Made by a program: the position numbers and the translations under genes
Notes under the pieces: model-generated
What the model was told of the DNA's origin: nothing
Database searches by the model: none
Seen by the model: only the letters and a program-made list of their open reading frames with translations
Shown: piece by piece, positions 39,801 through 47,813 of the stretch
Numbering within the stretch: the first letter of the stretch is position 1
How the letters are laid out: each line of letters begins with the position of its first letter
Origin: Thermoanaerobaculia bacterium
GTDB taxonomy: Bacteria; Acidobacteriota; Thermoanaerobaculia; Multivoradales; Multivoraceae
Length of the DNA stretch: 64,000 nt
Direction of reading: 5' to 3'
Assembly: GCA_022826745.1 (NCBI GenBank)
Contig: JAJDUI010000008.1
Location: 203,283-267,282 of the forward strand

Positions 39801-40751
39801 TCAGGTCGAGGCGCCAAAGGCTTCGCGCAGCGCCGCGCAGGCTTCGTCGACCGCCTGGCGGCCGCCGTCGAGGATCGGGGAGAGCTGGAAGAAGACGTGA
39901 ACCTGGCCCTCGTAGTTCGAGAGGGTCGCGTCGACGCCGGCTGCCTGGAGCGTCTCGGCGTAGTCCCGGCCCTCATCGCGGAGCGGGTCGAACTCGGCGG
40001 TGATGACGAGGGCCGGCGGCAGGCCGCTGTGGTCGGAGGCGAGCAGCGGCGCGGCGCGGAAGTCGGCGCGGTCCGCGTCTGAGCGCAGGTAGTGGCCGCG
40101 GAACCAGATCATGTGGTCCTTCGTCAGGACGTAGCCGTCCGCGTTCTCGTCGATCGAGGGGCGGCTGAAGTCCATCTCGACCGCCGGGTAGACGAGAAGC
40201 TGGAACGCGAGATCCGGACCGCCGTTGTCGCGGGCGAGCAGGCTCATCACGGCCGACAGGTTGCCGCCGGCGCTGTCGCCGCCGACCGCGATCCGGGCCG
40301 GGTCGCCGCCGAGTTGCCCGGCGTTGGCCGCGACCCACTGGAGCGCGGCCCAGGAGTCGTCGACCGCGGCCGGGAACCGGGCTTCGGGCGCCAACCGATA
40401 GTCGACCGCGACGACGAGGCAGCCAGCGCCCGCGCAGAGTTCGCGGCAGGCGTAGTCGTGAGTGTCCAGGTCGCCGATCACCCAGCCGCCGCCGTGGTAG
40501 TAGACGAGGATCGGCAGGGCGTCGCCGGCATCCCTGGGACGGTAGATGCGGACAGGAATGTCGCCGGCTGGCCCGGGAACGGTGGAGTCCCCGGTGTCCA
40601 CGTCCGGGCCCTGGCCGAGCATCTCGGCGACCGCCAGATAGCCGGCCCGGGCCATCTCCACGGTCTGCTCCGTGATTGGCGGAACCTGGTTCTCGATCGC
40701 GGCCTGCTCCTGGGCTGCGAGGAAGGCCTGTACCTGGGGGTCGACTGGCAT
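39801..40751 (-). CDS. Hormone-sensitive-lipase-family esterase
   Basis: 316 aa, no signal peptide, cytoplasmic. Alpha/beta hydrolase of the HSL (family IV) esterase group: oxyanion motif HGGGW (86-90), nucleophile Ser160 in GDSAGG, acid Asp255 in EFDPLRDEG and His285 in GQVHVFF. It would hydrolyse short acyl esters. Convergent with lhr (15-bp gap). Transcribed from the 38-bp gap before the Trp/Glu-rich gene or as its downstream partner. Confidence 0.93.
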   Translation of the reverse strand: MPVDPQVQAFLAAQEQAAIENQVPPITEQTVEMARAGYLAVAEMLGQGPDVDTGDSTVPGPAGDIPVRIYRPRDAGDALPILVYYHGGGWVIGDLDTHDYACRELCAGAGCLVVAVDYRLAPEARFPAAVDDSWAALQWVAANAGQLGGDPARIAVGGDSAGGNLSAVMSLLARDNGGPDLAFQLLVYPAVEMDFSRPSIDENADGYVLTKDHMIWFRGHYLRSDADRADFRAAPLLASDHSGLPPALVITAEFDPLRDEGRDYAETLQAAGVDATLSNYEGQVHVFFQLSPILDGGRQAVDEACAALREAFGAST

Positions 40752-40789
40752 ATGCGCTCCGTGGCTGTGGAAGGAGCGCGTAGCCTACG

Positions 40790-41401
40790 TCAGCCTTCCG
40801 TCGCCTCCTCGGCGGCTTCCGCCGCTTCCTCGGCCTGCTCGACCGCCTCCTCGACCGTGTCGCTGACGAGATCGGCGAAGCCGCTCCAGTCGGCGTTCTC
40901 GACGCTGGCCGCGATCAATTCGGCCAGTTCGCCCATCTGCTCACCGAGCGCGCCGAGCGCTTCGCCGAACATCTCCCAGTCGGCGCCTTCCATGGCCTCC
41001 CCGAGAGAGGTACCGAAGCGTTCGCCGAACTCTTCCCAGAACTCTTCGAAGCGGTCCCAGTCGACCTCGCCGTCAGGGTGCTCCATGTCCTCGAACTGTT
41101 CCGCCCAGGCGTCCCACTCCTCCTCGTCGAAGGCCTGCTCGAACGACGCGGCGAATTGCTCGCCCCATTCCTCCCAGCGCCTGCCGAACTCTTCCCAGTC
41201 CTGGCCGTGGGCTTCCCAGTCGGCTTCCTCGAAGCTGCGGCCGAAGCGCTCGCCCCACTCCTCCCAGCGCTGGCCGAGTTCTTCCCAGCGCTCGTCGTGA
41301 CTCGACTCGGCGTTCTCCTGGGCCAGGAGCGCTCCGGGAACGAGGGCGATCAGGAAGGCGAACGCCAGCGTCGCCCAGCGATGGTGGTGGAGGTTCTTCA
41401 T
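40790..41401 (-). CDS. Secreted Trp/Glu-rich helical repeat protein of unknown function
   Basis: 203 aa from ATG 41401 with AGGGAGACC nearby as ribosome-binding site. A signal peptide ends near ALLAQ. The mature part is strikingly acidic and aromatic, with 13 Trp. It is built of degenerate repeats: WEE[WF]GE[RQ]F-x2-S[FL]-x-[EQ]A, spaced by ADW/VDW boundaries, at about residues 38-68, 69-100 and 115-150, fading into an Ala/Glu-rich C-terminus. The pattern predicts long amphipathic helices with one tryptophan-lined face. I recognise no family. Possible roles are binding of a ligand, pigment or surface, or a periplasmic filament; none is supported directly. Confidence 0.8.
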   Translation of the reverse strand: MKNLHHHRWATLAFAFLIALVPGALLAQENAESSHDERWEELGQRWEEWGERFGRSFEEADWEAHGQDWEEFGRRWEEWGEQFAASFEQAFDEEEWDAWAEQFEDMEHPDGEVDWDRFEEFWEEFGERFGTSLGEAMEGADWEMFGEALGALGEQMGELAELIAASVENADWSGFADLVSDTVEEAVEQAEEAAEAAEEATEG

Positions 41402-41549
41402 GTTCGGTCTCCCTGGCTGTCGGAGGGGCAGGCGACCTGACTGGGCCGCACCTCTCTAACAACGTCGCGGCGTCGCCGGAGTTTCACGAGCGGGCATATC
41501 GGAAGAGTGAGCACTTCCCCTGGCGTTCCTGTGGTCAACTAGCCGCGCG

Positions 41550-42875
41550 ATGGAGACAGCCGTACACATGCCGCGTTCCCAGTTCGTGATCGAGGGTGGT
41601 CAGCCGATCGCGGGGAAGCTGCGCGCGCGGGGCAACAAGAACGCGGCGTTGCCGCTCCTTGCGGCCGCGCTCCTCACGGACGAGGAGGTCACGCTCCGGA
41701 ACGTACCCCGGATCCGCGACGTCGAGGCGCAGATCGAGTTGTTGCGCCAGCTCGGCGCCGAAGCCGCGTTCGTCGGCGGCGACACGGTGCGCGTTCGCGC
41801 CGCGGGCCTCGGCGACGAGGATCCGGACCCGGATCTCTGCCGGGCGATCCGCGCTTCGATCCTGCTCGCCGGGCCGCTGCTGGCGCGGCGCGGGCGCGTG
41901 AACATGCCGGCTCCGGGCGGTGACGTCATCGGCCGGCGCCGGCTCGACACCCACCTGCTGGCGCTCGAGGGCCTGGGCGCCGGCGTCGAGCTCTGTCCGC
42001 GCGGAGGGCTTCAGTGTCGCGTCGAGGGTTCGGGGGAGCGCCTGCGCGGGGCCGAGATCTTCCTGGACGAGGCCTCGGTCACGGGAACGGAGAACGCGGT
42101 GATGGCGGCCTGTCTGGCGGAGGGCGAGACGAGGATCCTGAACGCGGCGAGCGAGCCCCACGTGCAGGACCTCTGCCGTCTCCTGAAGGCGATGGGGGTG
42201 CCGATCGAAGGTGTCGGGACGAACCTGCTCGTCGTCCGGGGCGTGGAGCGGCTGGGCGGGGCGGAGTTCGAGATCGGTCCCGACTACATCGAGGTCGGGT
42301 CGCTCGTCACGCTGGCGGCGGTGACCGGCGGCGAACTCCGCATCCCGAATGCCCGGCCGGAGGAGCACCGGGCCACCCGGCTCGCCTTCGGCCGTCTGGG
42401 CATCGACTTCGAGGTGTCCGAGGATGGCCGCGACCTGTTCGTTCCCGGCGATCAGGAACTCCAGGTGCGCACGGATCTTCAGGGCGCGATCCCGAAGATC
42501 GAGGACGCGCCGTGGCCCGGTTTCCCCGCCGATCTCACCTCGATCGCGGTCGTCGGAGCGACCCAGAGCCGGGGCTCGGTGCTGATCCACGAGAAGTTGT
42601 TCGAGTCGCGGATGTTCTTCGTCGACCGCCTGGTGGCGATGGGCGCCCAGATCGTGCTTTGCGACCCCCACCGCGTGGTCGTCAGCGGGCCGTCGAAGCT
42701 CTATGGACGGGACATGGTGAGCCCGGACATCCGCGCCGGCATGGCGATGCTGATCGCCGCCCTGTGCGCCGAAGGCCGCAGCGTCATCGACAACGTGCAG
42801 CAGATCGACCGCGGCTACGAGCGGATCGACGAGCGGCTCAGGTCGCTCGGCGCGAACATCGAACGCGTCGGCTGA
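41550..42875 (+). CDS. murA: UDP-N-acetylglucosamine 1-carboxyvinyltransferase with Asp at the fosfomycin site
   Basis: 441 aa. MurA transfers enolpyruvate from PEP to UDP-GlcNAc, the first committed step of peptidoglycan synthesis. The substrate Lys-Asn pair is in [13 protein letters not shown] (Lys30, Asn31), and the general-base Asp region is in WPGFPADL. The catalytic loop, usually PGGCAIG, reads PGGDVIG, so the Cys that fosfomycin alkylates is Asp125. The same Cys-to-Asp change is known in mycobacterial, chlamydial and Borrelia MurA and gives intrinsic fosfomycin resistance. An internal ATG (residue 7) is an alternative start. Single copy in this window. Confidence 0.95.
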   Translation: METAVHMPRSQFVIEGGQPIAGKLRARGNKNAALPLLAAALLTDEEVTLRNVPRIRDVEAQIELLRQLGAEAAFVGGDTVRVRAAGLGDEDPDPDLCRAIRASILLAGPLLARRGRVNMPAPGGDVIGRRRLDTHLLALEGLGAGVELCPRGGLQCRVEGSGERLRGAEIFLDEASVTGTENAVMAACLAEGETRILNAASEPHVQDLCRLLKAMGVPIEGVGTNLLVVRGVERLGGAEFEIGPDYIEVGSLVTLAAVTGGELRIPNARPEEHRATRLAFGRLGIDFEVSEDGRDLFVPGDQELQVRTDLQGAIPKIEDAPWPGFPADLTSIAVVGATQSRGSVLIHEKLFESRMFFVDRLVAMGAQIVLCDPHRVVVSGPSKLYGRDMVSPDIRAGMAMLIAALCAEGRSVIDNVQQIDRGYERIDERLRSLGANIERVG

Positions 42876-42885
42876 CTGGGGCTGC

Positions 42886-42891
42886 TAGCGT
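42886..42891 (+). promoter_or_regulatory. -10 element of the MaoC-like gene (leaderless type)
   Basis: TAGCGT followed by 7 nt and ATG 42899, within the 23-bp gap after murA. No ribosome-binding site there. Confidence 0.5.
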
Positions 42892-42898
42892 TCGCGCA

Positions 42899-43378
42899 AT
42901 GGCAGGCCTCTACTACGAGCAGTTCGAAGTCGGTCAGCTCTTCGACCACGCGCTGCGGCGCACGGTCACCGAGGCGGACAACGTCTTCTTCACCGCGATG
43001 ACCCACAACCCGGCCGCGCTCCACCTCGACGCGGAGGCGATGAAGAACAGCGAGTTCGGCGAGCGGATCGTCAACAGTTGCTTCACCCTGAGCCTGATGG
43101 TCGGGATCTCGGTCGGCGACACGACCCTCGGCACGACGATCGCCAACCTGGGTTGGAACGACGTCGTCTTTCCGCGCCCCGTGTTCCACGGCGACACCTT
43201 GCGCATCGAGACGGAGGTCAAGGACAAGCGGGAGAGCCGTTCCCGACCGAACGCCGGGATCGTGACCTTCGAGCACCGCGCCTTCAACCAGCGCGACGAG
43301 CTGGTGGCCCGTTGCACCAGGCTGGGACTGATGCTCAAGCTGCCGGAGGGAGAGAGGAAGGGGAACTCCGGCGGATGA
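42899..43378 (+). CDS. MaoC-family acyl-CoA hydratase
   Basis: 159 aa single hotdog domain from ATG 42899; upstream in-frame sequence belongs to the murA region. MaoC-like motif: [15 protein letters not shown] (Asn/His site in place of GDxNPxH) followed by GERIVNSC and a long [12 protein letters not shown] strand, as in mesaconyl-CoA or (R)-enoyl-CoA hydratases. Cytoplasmic. The substrate cannot be fixed. Its stop overlaps the start of a nuclease-like gene by four bases, so the accessory gene downstream may borrow its transcription. Confidence 0.88.
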   Translation: MAGLYYEQFEVGQLFDHALRRTVTEADNVFFTAMTHNPAALHLDAEAMKNSEFGERIVNSCFTLSLMVGISVGDTTLGTTIANLGWNDVVFPRPVFHGDTLRIETEVKDKRESRSRPNAGIVTFEHRAFNQRDELVARCTRLGLMLKLPEGERKGNSGG

Positions 43379-43983
43379 GGCCGATTGATCGAAGCCACGT
43401 TGCCCCTGCTGGCTTCAACCGGGAACTTCGGCTCCCGTACGAACTGCGCGTCAAGGACTTCGACCTGGCGATGCAGGATGTCTACGACTTCTTCTTCGAC
43501 GTCAACAGCAACCTGCTCGGGCGAGGCCTCAAGCGCCTTGACGATGTGCTCCGACCGGCCGCAATGTCGGGGTTCATCTCGGACATGCTCACGGCCAGTC
43601 TCGCGAACCACGCCCGTAGCCTGACGGAAAACCGCTACCACAACGGTCATCCGGATCTCCTCGTCGAGGGCGTCTATCCTGACGACAGCGTGGCGGCAGG
43701 GGAAGAGGGCGTCGAGATCAAGACCACGCGAAAGAAGGGCGGCGCCGTCGACTTCCACGGGGCCCGGGATCAGTGGCTCTGCGTCTTCGTCTACGAGACC
43801 GATCACGTCACTGAGCCGGCTCGAGCTCGACGGCCAATGGTCTTCACGGAGGTCTACCTGGGCTACGTCACGGTGGACGACTTCCGCCGAAACGAGCGGG
43901 GTGAGTTGGGGACTCGGACGGCGACGCTTGATCGAGACGGGATACGGAAGTTCCGTCAGAGCTGGCTGTACCGACTCCTGTAG
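43375..43983 (+). CDS. PD-(D/E)XK nuclease-like protein, candidate restriction endonuclease
   Basis: 202 aa from ATG 43375, overlapping the MaoC stop (ATGA). The middle of the protein carries GHPDLL (Asp94) and, 19 residues on, VEIKTTRK (Glu114, Lys116), the D-x(n)-E-x-K pattern of the PD-(D/E)XK nuclease fold, followed by [20 protein letters not shown], a plausible core strand/helix. The N-terminal helical part (~25-85) may dimerise or recognise DNA. Length suits a small type II restriction enzyme. A DNA methyltransferase lies 650 bp away in convergent orientation, supporting a restriction-modification role. The named family is not recognised, so function is inferred from motif and context. 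Confidence 0.68.
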   Translation: MRPIDRSHVAPAGFNRELRLPYELRVKDFDLAMQDVYDFFFDVNSNLLGRGLKRLDDVLRPAAMSGFISDMLTASLANHARSLTENRYHNGHPDLLVEGVYPDDSVAAGEEGVEIKTTRKKGGAVDFHGARDQWLCVFVYETDHVTEPARARRPMVFTEVYLGYVTVDDFRRNERGELGTRTATLDRDGIRKFRQSWLYRLL

Positions 43984-44058
43984 TGAGCCTCAAGAACGGC
44001 TCGCCGCGACACGGCACGGGGAGTCACACTGTGAACGCAACGACGGGAGGCGAGTCTC

Positions 44059-44529
44059 ATGGCAGCAGTAACCAAGCCAAAGTGGGAGAGAGTACCTTGG
44101 CGTGAACTGCCTGGCTGGCTAGGTGTTGTCATTGCAATCATCGGCATTTTCCTGACGTATTGGGAGATAAGGACCGCGAACGAGCGGGAACTCGTTTTCA
44201 GGATTTGGGATGATGCTCGCGAACTACACGCTAACTCCATTGACTTTCCCGGCAACAGTTCGAGGAGCCAAGTCGTTTCCGAGGGACGCCTGCTCGACAG
44301 CATTCAGTCCCACTCCGGACTGCTTCGCGACCGTTCGCTGAAGCAAGCCGCAAACGGAGTGAGCCGCGCTTGGTCCATCGCTCACCTGAAGTCCGCCGAA
44401 GATCGGAGCGAGCTCACCTGTGAGATCGGGAACATGCTCGACTTGATGGCAGAAACGTTGGGAACCTACGATCCTGTCGAGTTGCCCTCGGACGAGCCCC
44501 TCTGCTGCTGTACGCTCGCCGACCCATGA
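44059..44529 (+). CDS. Single-pass membrane protein of unknown function, lower GC
   Basis: 156 aa from ATG 44059 with GGGAGG eight bases upstream. One membrane helix (about residues 18-37, WLGVVIAIIGIFLTYWEI) is followed by a soluble, mainly helical domain rich in charged residues, ending CCCTLADP. Base composition is unlike its neighbours: the first two lines of coding sequence are 50-55 percent GC by hand count, against roughly 70 percent around it, a sign of recent transfer. It lies between the nuclease-like and methyltransferase genes. Small N-terminally anchored proteins of this kind are common in defence modules (possible effector or sensor), but no family is recognised. Confidence 0.65.
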   Translation: MAAVTKPKWERVPWRELPGWLGVVIAIIGIFLTYWEIRTANERELVFRIWDDARELHANSIDFPGNSSRSQVVSEGRLLDSIQSHSGLLRDRSLKQAANGVSRAWSIAHLKSAEDRSELTCEIGNMLDLMAETLGTYDPVELPSDEPLCCCTLADP

Positions 44530-44630
44530 CGAGGCTCTGCCCCGCATCTCACGAACGCTATTCCGGCGTCGGGGCTTTGCCCGGGCTCTCTAGCGAGCCA
44601 ACCCATCCCAGCATTGTTGCGCGGTCGAGG

Positions 44631-45773
44631 CTAGAAGAGTCGGTGTTGGCCCCGTAGCGCGGCAAGTTGGGGAAGAGCCTCGCAGGCCATCCGGTAGTAG
44701 TGCGGGTCCTTCTCGATGCCGACGCTCTTGTAGCCGACGGCGTTCGCGGCAGCGAGAGTCGAGGCGGCACCGCAGAACGGGTCCAGGACGACACCCTTGC
44801 CTAGGGGAAGAACGGCCTGAACGAGCGGCCTGAGGAAACGTTGCGGCTTGAGGCTCGGGTGGGGCGCCAGCTTTCTTTCGGAGGCTCGGGTTGGCGCGGA
44901 GCGGATCACGTCGCCGAAGGGTCGGCCGCTCTCAGGCCGGCGAAATCCGCCCGTGCTCCACTTTCGCAAGTTGTCCTGGATTCTGCCTTCCGGAGGCTTG
45001 CGAAACAGCAGCCACGGTTCCCACATGGACCTCGGCATCACGCTCACGTCCTCGAACTCGACGTGAGCCCCTTTTGGGCGATCTCCACCGCGCATCGTAG
45101 TGACTAGCCGGACCAGCTCGCCTCGCCGCTCCAGGCCGCCCCGCGCGAGCGCGCCGGACACGAGGTAAGAGAGCAAGGGGTTGGTGGCTACGACCACGTT
45201 GGCGCCGGGAACGAGGACCGGCAGTAGCAGGCGCGCCCAAGTCTCGAAGAACGCTTCGAGTCCCTGCTTGTCACGGTCCGACAGGGTGGTGAACCGAGGC
45301 AGCGGAGAGCGTTGTGCTCCGTCGAAGGACGGAGGGATGCGCCACACGCCGCCGCGGCCGGCGCGCAGTTTCTCCTGTTCCAGAGTCGAGTACTCGACCA
45401 GGCCGTAGGGAGGGTCGGTGACGACGGCGTGAACTGTGTTGGGTTCGCAGGTCCTTAGCCAGTCGAGACAGTCGGCATGGACAATGGAAGCTCTGCCATG
45501 GTCGAACGCCGGAAGCGCCTCCCGGAGTTCACTGATCGGCGGCCCCCACCGAGGTTCGCCGTTGCGGAGGCGATAGAGGCCCCGGGCAGGCTTCTCGAAG
45601 AGCTCAGGTGTGTTGAGCCGGAGGTAGGAGCGGATGCTTGAACCGGCCACGGTCCCGATGCGCTGCTGCACGCCCTGTTCGATCTGGCTGGGTGAAGCAC
45701 CGTCCGGATAGGTCTGGAGCACCGCGACGATGGCGTCTCGGACTTGGCCCGGTGGCCGTCGGGGCGGTTCCAT
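44631..45773 (-). CDS. Beta-class DNA methyltransferase (N6-adenine or N4-cytosine) with N-terminal winged helix
   Basis: 380 aa from ATG 45773; a TTG at 45809 is in frame but lies inside the promoter. Residues ~10-68 form a winged-helix-like domain (VRDAIVAVLQ to GLYRLR). The catalytic motif IV DPPYG is at 120-124 and the SAM motif DPFCGAAST at ~331, the beta-class order (IV before I). The target-recognition part lies in between. DPPY allows adenine N6 or cytosine N4 methylation. The extra N-terminal domain and a perfect palindrome in the promoter spacer suggest the enzyme represses its own gene. Likely partner: the PD-(D/E)XK gene at 43375. Confidence 0.9.
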   Translation of the reverse strand: MEPPRRPPGQVRDAIVAVLQTYPDGASPSQIEQGVQQRIGTVAGSSIRSYLRLNTPELFEKPARGLYRLRNGEPRWGPPISELREALPAFDHGRASIVHADCLDWLRTCEPNTVHAVVTDPPYGLVEYSTLEQEKLRAGRGGVWRIPPSFDGAQRSPLPRFTTLSDRDKQGLEAFFETWARLLLPVLVPGANVVVATNPLLSYLVSGALARGGLERRGELVRLVTTMRGGDRPKGAHVEFEDVSVMPRSMWEPWLLFRKPPEGRIQDNLRKWSTGGFRRPESGRPFGDVIRSAPTRASERKLAPHPSLKPQRFLRPLVQAVLPLGKGVVLDPFCGAASTLAAANAVGYKSVGIEKDPHYYRMACEALPQLAALRGQHRLF

Positions 45774-45780
45774 GCCCTGG

Positions 45781-45809
45781 ACTATAGACGTCCGGACGTC
45801 TTGCTGCAA
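45781..45809 (-). promoter_or_regulatory. Promoter of the DNA methyltransferase gene
   Basis: On the minus strand: TTGCAG (45804-45809), a 17-bp spacer and TATAGT (45781-45786), then only 7 nt to ATG 45773. Near-consensus spacing; predicts a leaderless mRNA. Confidence 0.8.
45786..45801. promoter_or_regulatory. Perfect 16-bp palindrome within the methyltransferase promoter
   Basis: AGACGTCCGGACGTCT fills almost all of the -35/-10 spacer. A protein bound here would block RNA polymerase. It is also a symmetric candidate methylation or restriction site, as in R-M systems whose methyltransferase controls itself. Confidence 0.75.
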
Positions 45810-45862
45810 CAGCCTGCGGGGAACTTAGTGGGGTTGTCGCCCAGGGGGCGGTGACCCAGTCG

Positions 45863-46672
45863 TTACTCGTGCCCGTCAGGGCCATCGTGCAGGAAGATTC
45901 GCACCGCCGGGCCGAAAGCCAACCGCGGACCCGGAAGGCAGCCGTCTTGTTGGTGCTCGCCGGATACGGGCCACTCGCTGTGGCCTTGATGTTCCACGAG
46001 CGTGATGTCGACTCTGCCTGTTCGGAACGGGAACCAGAAACCGGGGGAGTGAGCGCGGCTGAACAAGACCATGGGTGCTGCGTTCTCTCCGTCCCAGGTG
46101 ATGCGAGCGTCGACGCACTGAGCCTCCGGTACGGGGCCGCAGCCCTCGCACTCCATGGAGACGAAGACCCACGGGGGTTCGCCGTCGTCGCGATTTTCCT
46201 CAATGTTGGCCCCGGCGATGGAGACGGTCGGCTCCCGGGGTTGCAGGCCGAGTTCTACGGGCTCGCCGAAGTCAAGCTCCGGACCGACGACACATCCGTC
46301 CTTCCGGTGCCTTCCGGAGGGTTGCTTCCCGGGCGGATGGCCCTCATGTTCCGCCAACTCGACTCGAAGCGGATTGCCGACCTCGGGCGGGGGGTACAAC
46401 ACGAAACCGTGTGAGAGCGCCTTCCTGTGAGTACGTGCCGAGAGTCCTGCGTGCCAGGACATGAGGACGTCGAAGCACTGGTTCTCTGGCACGGCCTCGC
46501 AGTTCTCGCAGGCGAGGTCAAAATAGACGCCGCTTCGGTCGTCACCGTCGCCAAGGTGAATCCGCTTCTGGACCTCGACAATAGAGACTCTCGGGGTCGG
46601 GGCCCGAGCCTCCTGGGCGAAAGCCGCCGCGGCGACCAGCATCGAGGCCGGGAGGGCAGTCTTCCAACTCAC
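45863..46672 (-). CDS. Secreted protein with two tandem Cys-containing repeats, unknown family
   Basis: 269 aa from GTG 46672 (an ATG eight bases upstream hits a stop at once). Signal peptide ends FAQEARA. The mature protein is two homologous halves: ~28-140 and ~148-262. Each has a CEN/GC-x-x-VPE-x-QC segment, a central L-x-x-GF or SPGF-x-F turn, VEL/ITLVEH-x-GH, and DGC-x-x-GP-x-L-x-FG. The four Cys per half probably form two disulphides. The beta-rich pattern suggests a small sandwich domain duplicated for ligand binding. It lies immediately upstream of the methyltransferase on the same strand but that gene has its own promoter. Function unknown. Confidence 0.72.
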   Translation of the reverse strand: MSWKTALPASMLVAAAAFAQEARAPTPRVSIVEVQKRIHLGDGDDRSGVYFDLACENCEAVPENQCFDVLMSWHAGLSARTHRKALSHGFVLYPPPEVGNPLRVELAEHEGHPPGKQPSGRHRKDGCVVGPELDFGEPVELGLQPREPTVSIAGANIEENRDDGEPPWVFVSMECEGCGPVPEAQCVDARITWDGENAAPMVLFSRAHSPGFWFPFRTGRVDITLVEHQGHSEWPVSGEHQQDGCLPGPRLAFGPAVRIFLHDGPDGHE

Positions 46673-46775
46673 GCCAGCATGCTAGTCAAGCTTCCCGCGG
46701 GCCAAGCGGGTTCTCTCCAACTCGGAGAGGCGCCTTGCAGTAGGCTGAGGCCGTCGCGCGGAACCCGCCATCGCC

Positions 46776-47030
46776 ATGAAGTTCGTCGAACTCGCCACCT
46801 TCGATTCCCGGCTGGAGGCCGAGACGATCGGCCATGCCCTGGACCAGTACGACATCCCGTTCCTCGTGCAGAGCGCCGGAGTCGGCATGTTCGGCATGGG
46901 GATGATGGGGAAGTCGCCGGTGCCGGTGAAGCTCTGCGTGCCGGACAACCGGCTGGACGAGGTGAAGGAACTGCTGAGTTGCTTTGCCGAGCCGCTCGGG
47001 GAGGGCGAGGAGCCGCCGGTCGACGGCTGA
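46776..47030 (+). CDS. DUF2007-family small protein
   Basis: 84 aa. Matches DUF2007 (putative signal-transducing protein), an ACT-like or ferredoxin-like fold of ~70 residues: FDSRLEAETIGHALDQYDIPFLVQ then VPVKLCVPDNRLDEVKELL. Often found fused or near sensors and metabolic enzymes; biochemical role unknown. It ends with an acidic Glu/Pro tail. It is divergent from the Cys-repeat gene and convergent with the IMPase-family gene only 3 bp away. Confidence 0.82.
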   Translation: MKFVELATFDSRLEAETIGHALDQYDIPFLVQSAGVGMFGMGMMGKSPVPVKLCVPDNRLDEVKELLSCFAEPLGEGEEPPVDG

Positions 47031-47033
47031 GGC

Positions 47034-47813
47034 TCAGCCCCCGAGCACTTCCAGGGCCTCCGGCAGGAGGCGACGGGTAGTGCTGAACGCCCGGTCGCCG
47101 TGGATCGTCTCGTTGCCGTCCCAGTCGCCGAAGTAGCCGCCGGCTTCCCGCAGGATGACGGGGAACGGTCCGCAGTCCCAGGCGCTCATCTTCGGGTCGA
47201 CCATCAGTTCGAGGCGGCCGGTGGCGACCAGGGCGTGGCCGTAGGCGTCGGACCAGCCGACGCGGTAGGCGGTGCCTTCCATCATCCGCTGCCAGGCCTT
47301 GCGGTGGCGGTCGTCGACGAAGAGGCCCGGGTCGCCGAAGGAGACGTACCCCTCGGCCAAGCTGGACGTTTCGCGGACCTGCGCCGGCTCGCCGTTCAGC
47401 GTACAGCCGTGACCGGAGGCGGCGGCCACCGTCTCGCCGATGCCCGGGAAGTGGGCGACGCCGACCTCGACCCGTCCGTCGACTTCCAGGCCGATGAGGA
47501 TGCCGTAGAGCGGCACGCCGCGGACGAAGGAGCGGGTGCCGTCGATCGGGTCGACGTACCAGTGGCGGTCGCCGCCTTCCGCGTTCGCCGAGCCGTCGCT
47601 CGTCCCGAACTCCTCGCCGACCACGACGTCGCCTGGGAATACCTCGGCGATCCGTGAACGGATCAGCTCCTCGGCGCCCCGGTCCGCCTCGGTGACCGGC
47701 GTCATGTCGCTCTTGAGTTCCGGGTCGACGCCGAGGCGGAAGAACTCCAGCGTCAACTGGCCGGCGATCCAGGCGGTCTCGACGGCGAAGTCGAGTTCGG
47801 CCTCGTAGTTCAC
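47034..47813 (-). CDS. Inositol-monophosphatase-family phosphatase, histidinol-phosphatase-like
   Basis: 259 aa from GTG 47813. Metal-site motifs of the IMPase family: GEEFG (~67), DPIDGTRSF (~88) and WDCGPF (~213). The segment DPIDGTRSFVRGVPLYGILIGL is close to HisN-type histidinol-phosphate phosphatases, so histidine synthesis is the best guess; inositol or CysQ-type substrates are alternatives. No other his gene is nearby. The gene starts immediately after the stop of the MBL hydrolase, so they are co-transcribed. Confidence 0.87.
   Translation of the reverse strand: MNYEAELDFAVETAWIAGQLTLEFFRLGVDPELKSDMTPVTEADRGAEELIRSRIAEVFPGDVVVGEEFGTSDGSANAEGGDRHWYVDPIDGTRSFVRGVPLYGILIGLEVDGRVEVGVAHFPGIGETVAAASGHGCTLNGEPAQVRETSSLAEGYVSFGDPGLFVDDRHRKAWQRMMEGTAYRVGWSDAYGHALVATGRLELMVDPKMSAWDCGPFPVILREAGGYFGDWDGNETIHGDRAFSTTRRLLPEALEVLGG

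Noticed and set aside
42899..43983. MaoC plus nuclease-like gene as one fused protein
   Set aside because: The MaoC stop (TGA at 43376-43378) is clear and the nuclease begins with its own overlapping ATG in a different frame.
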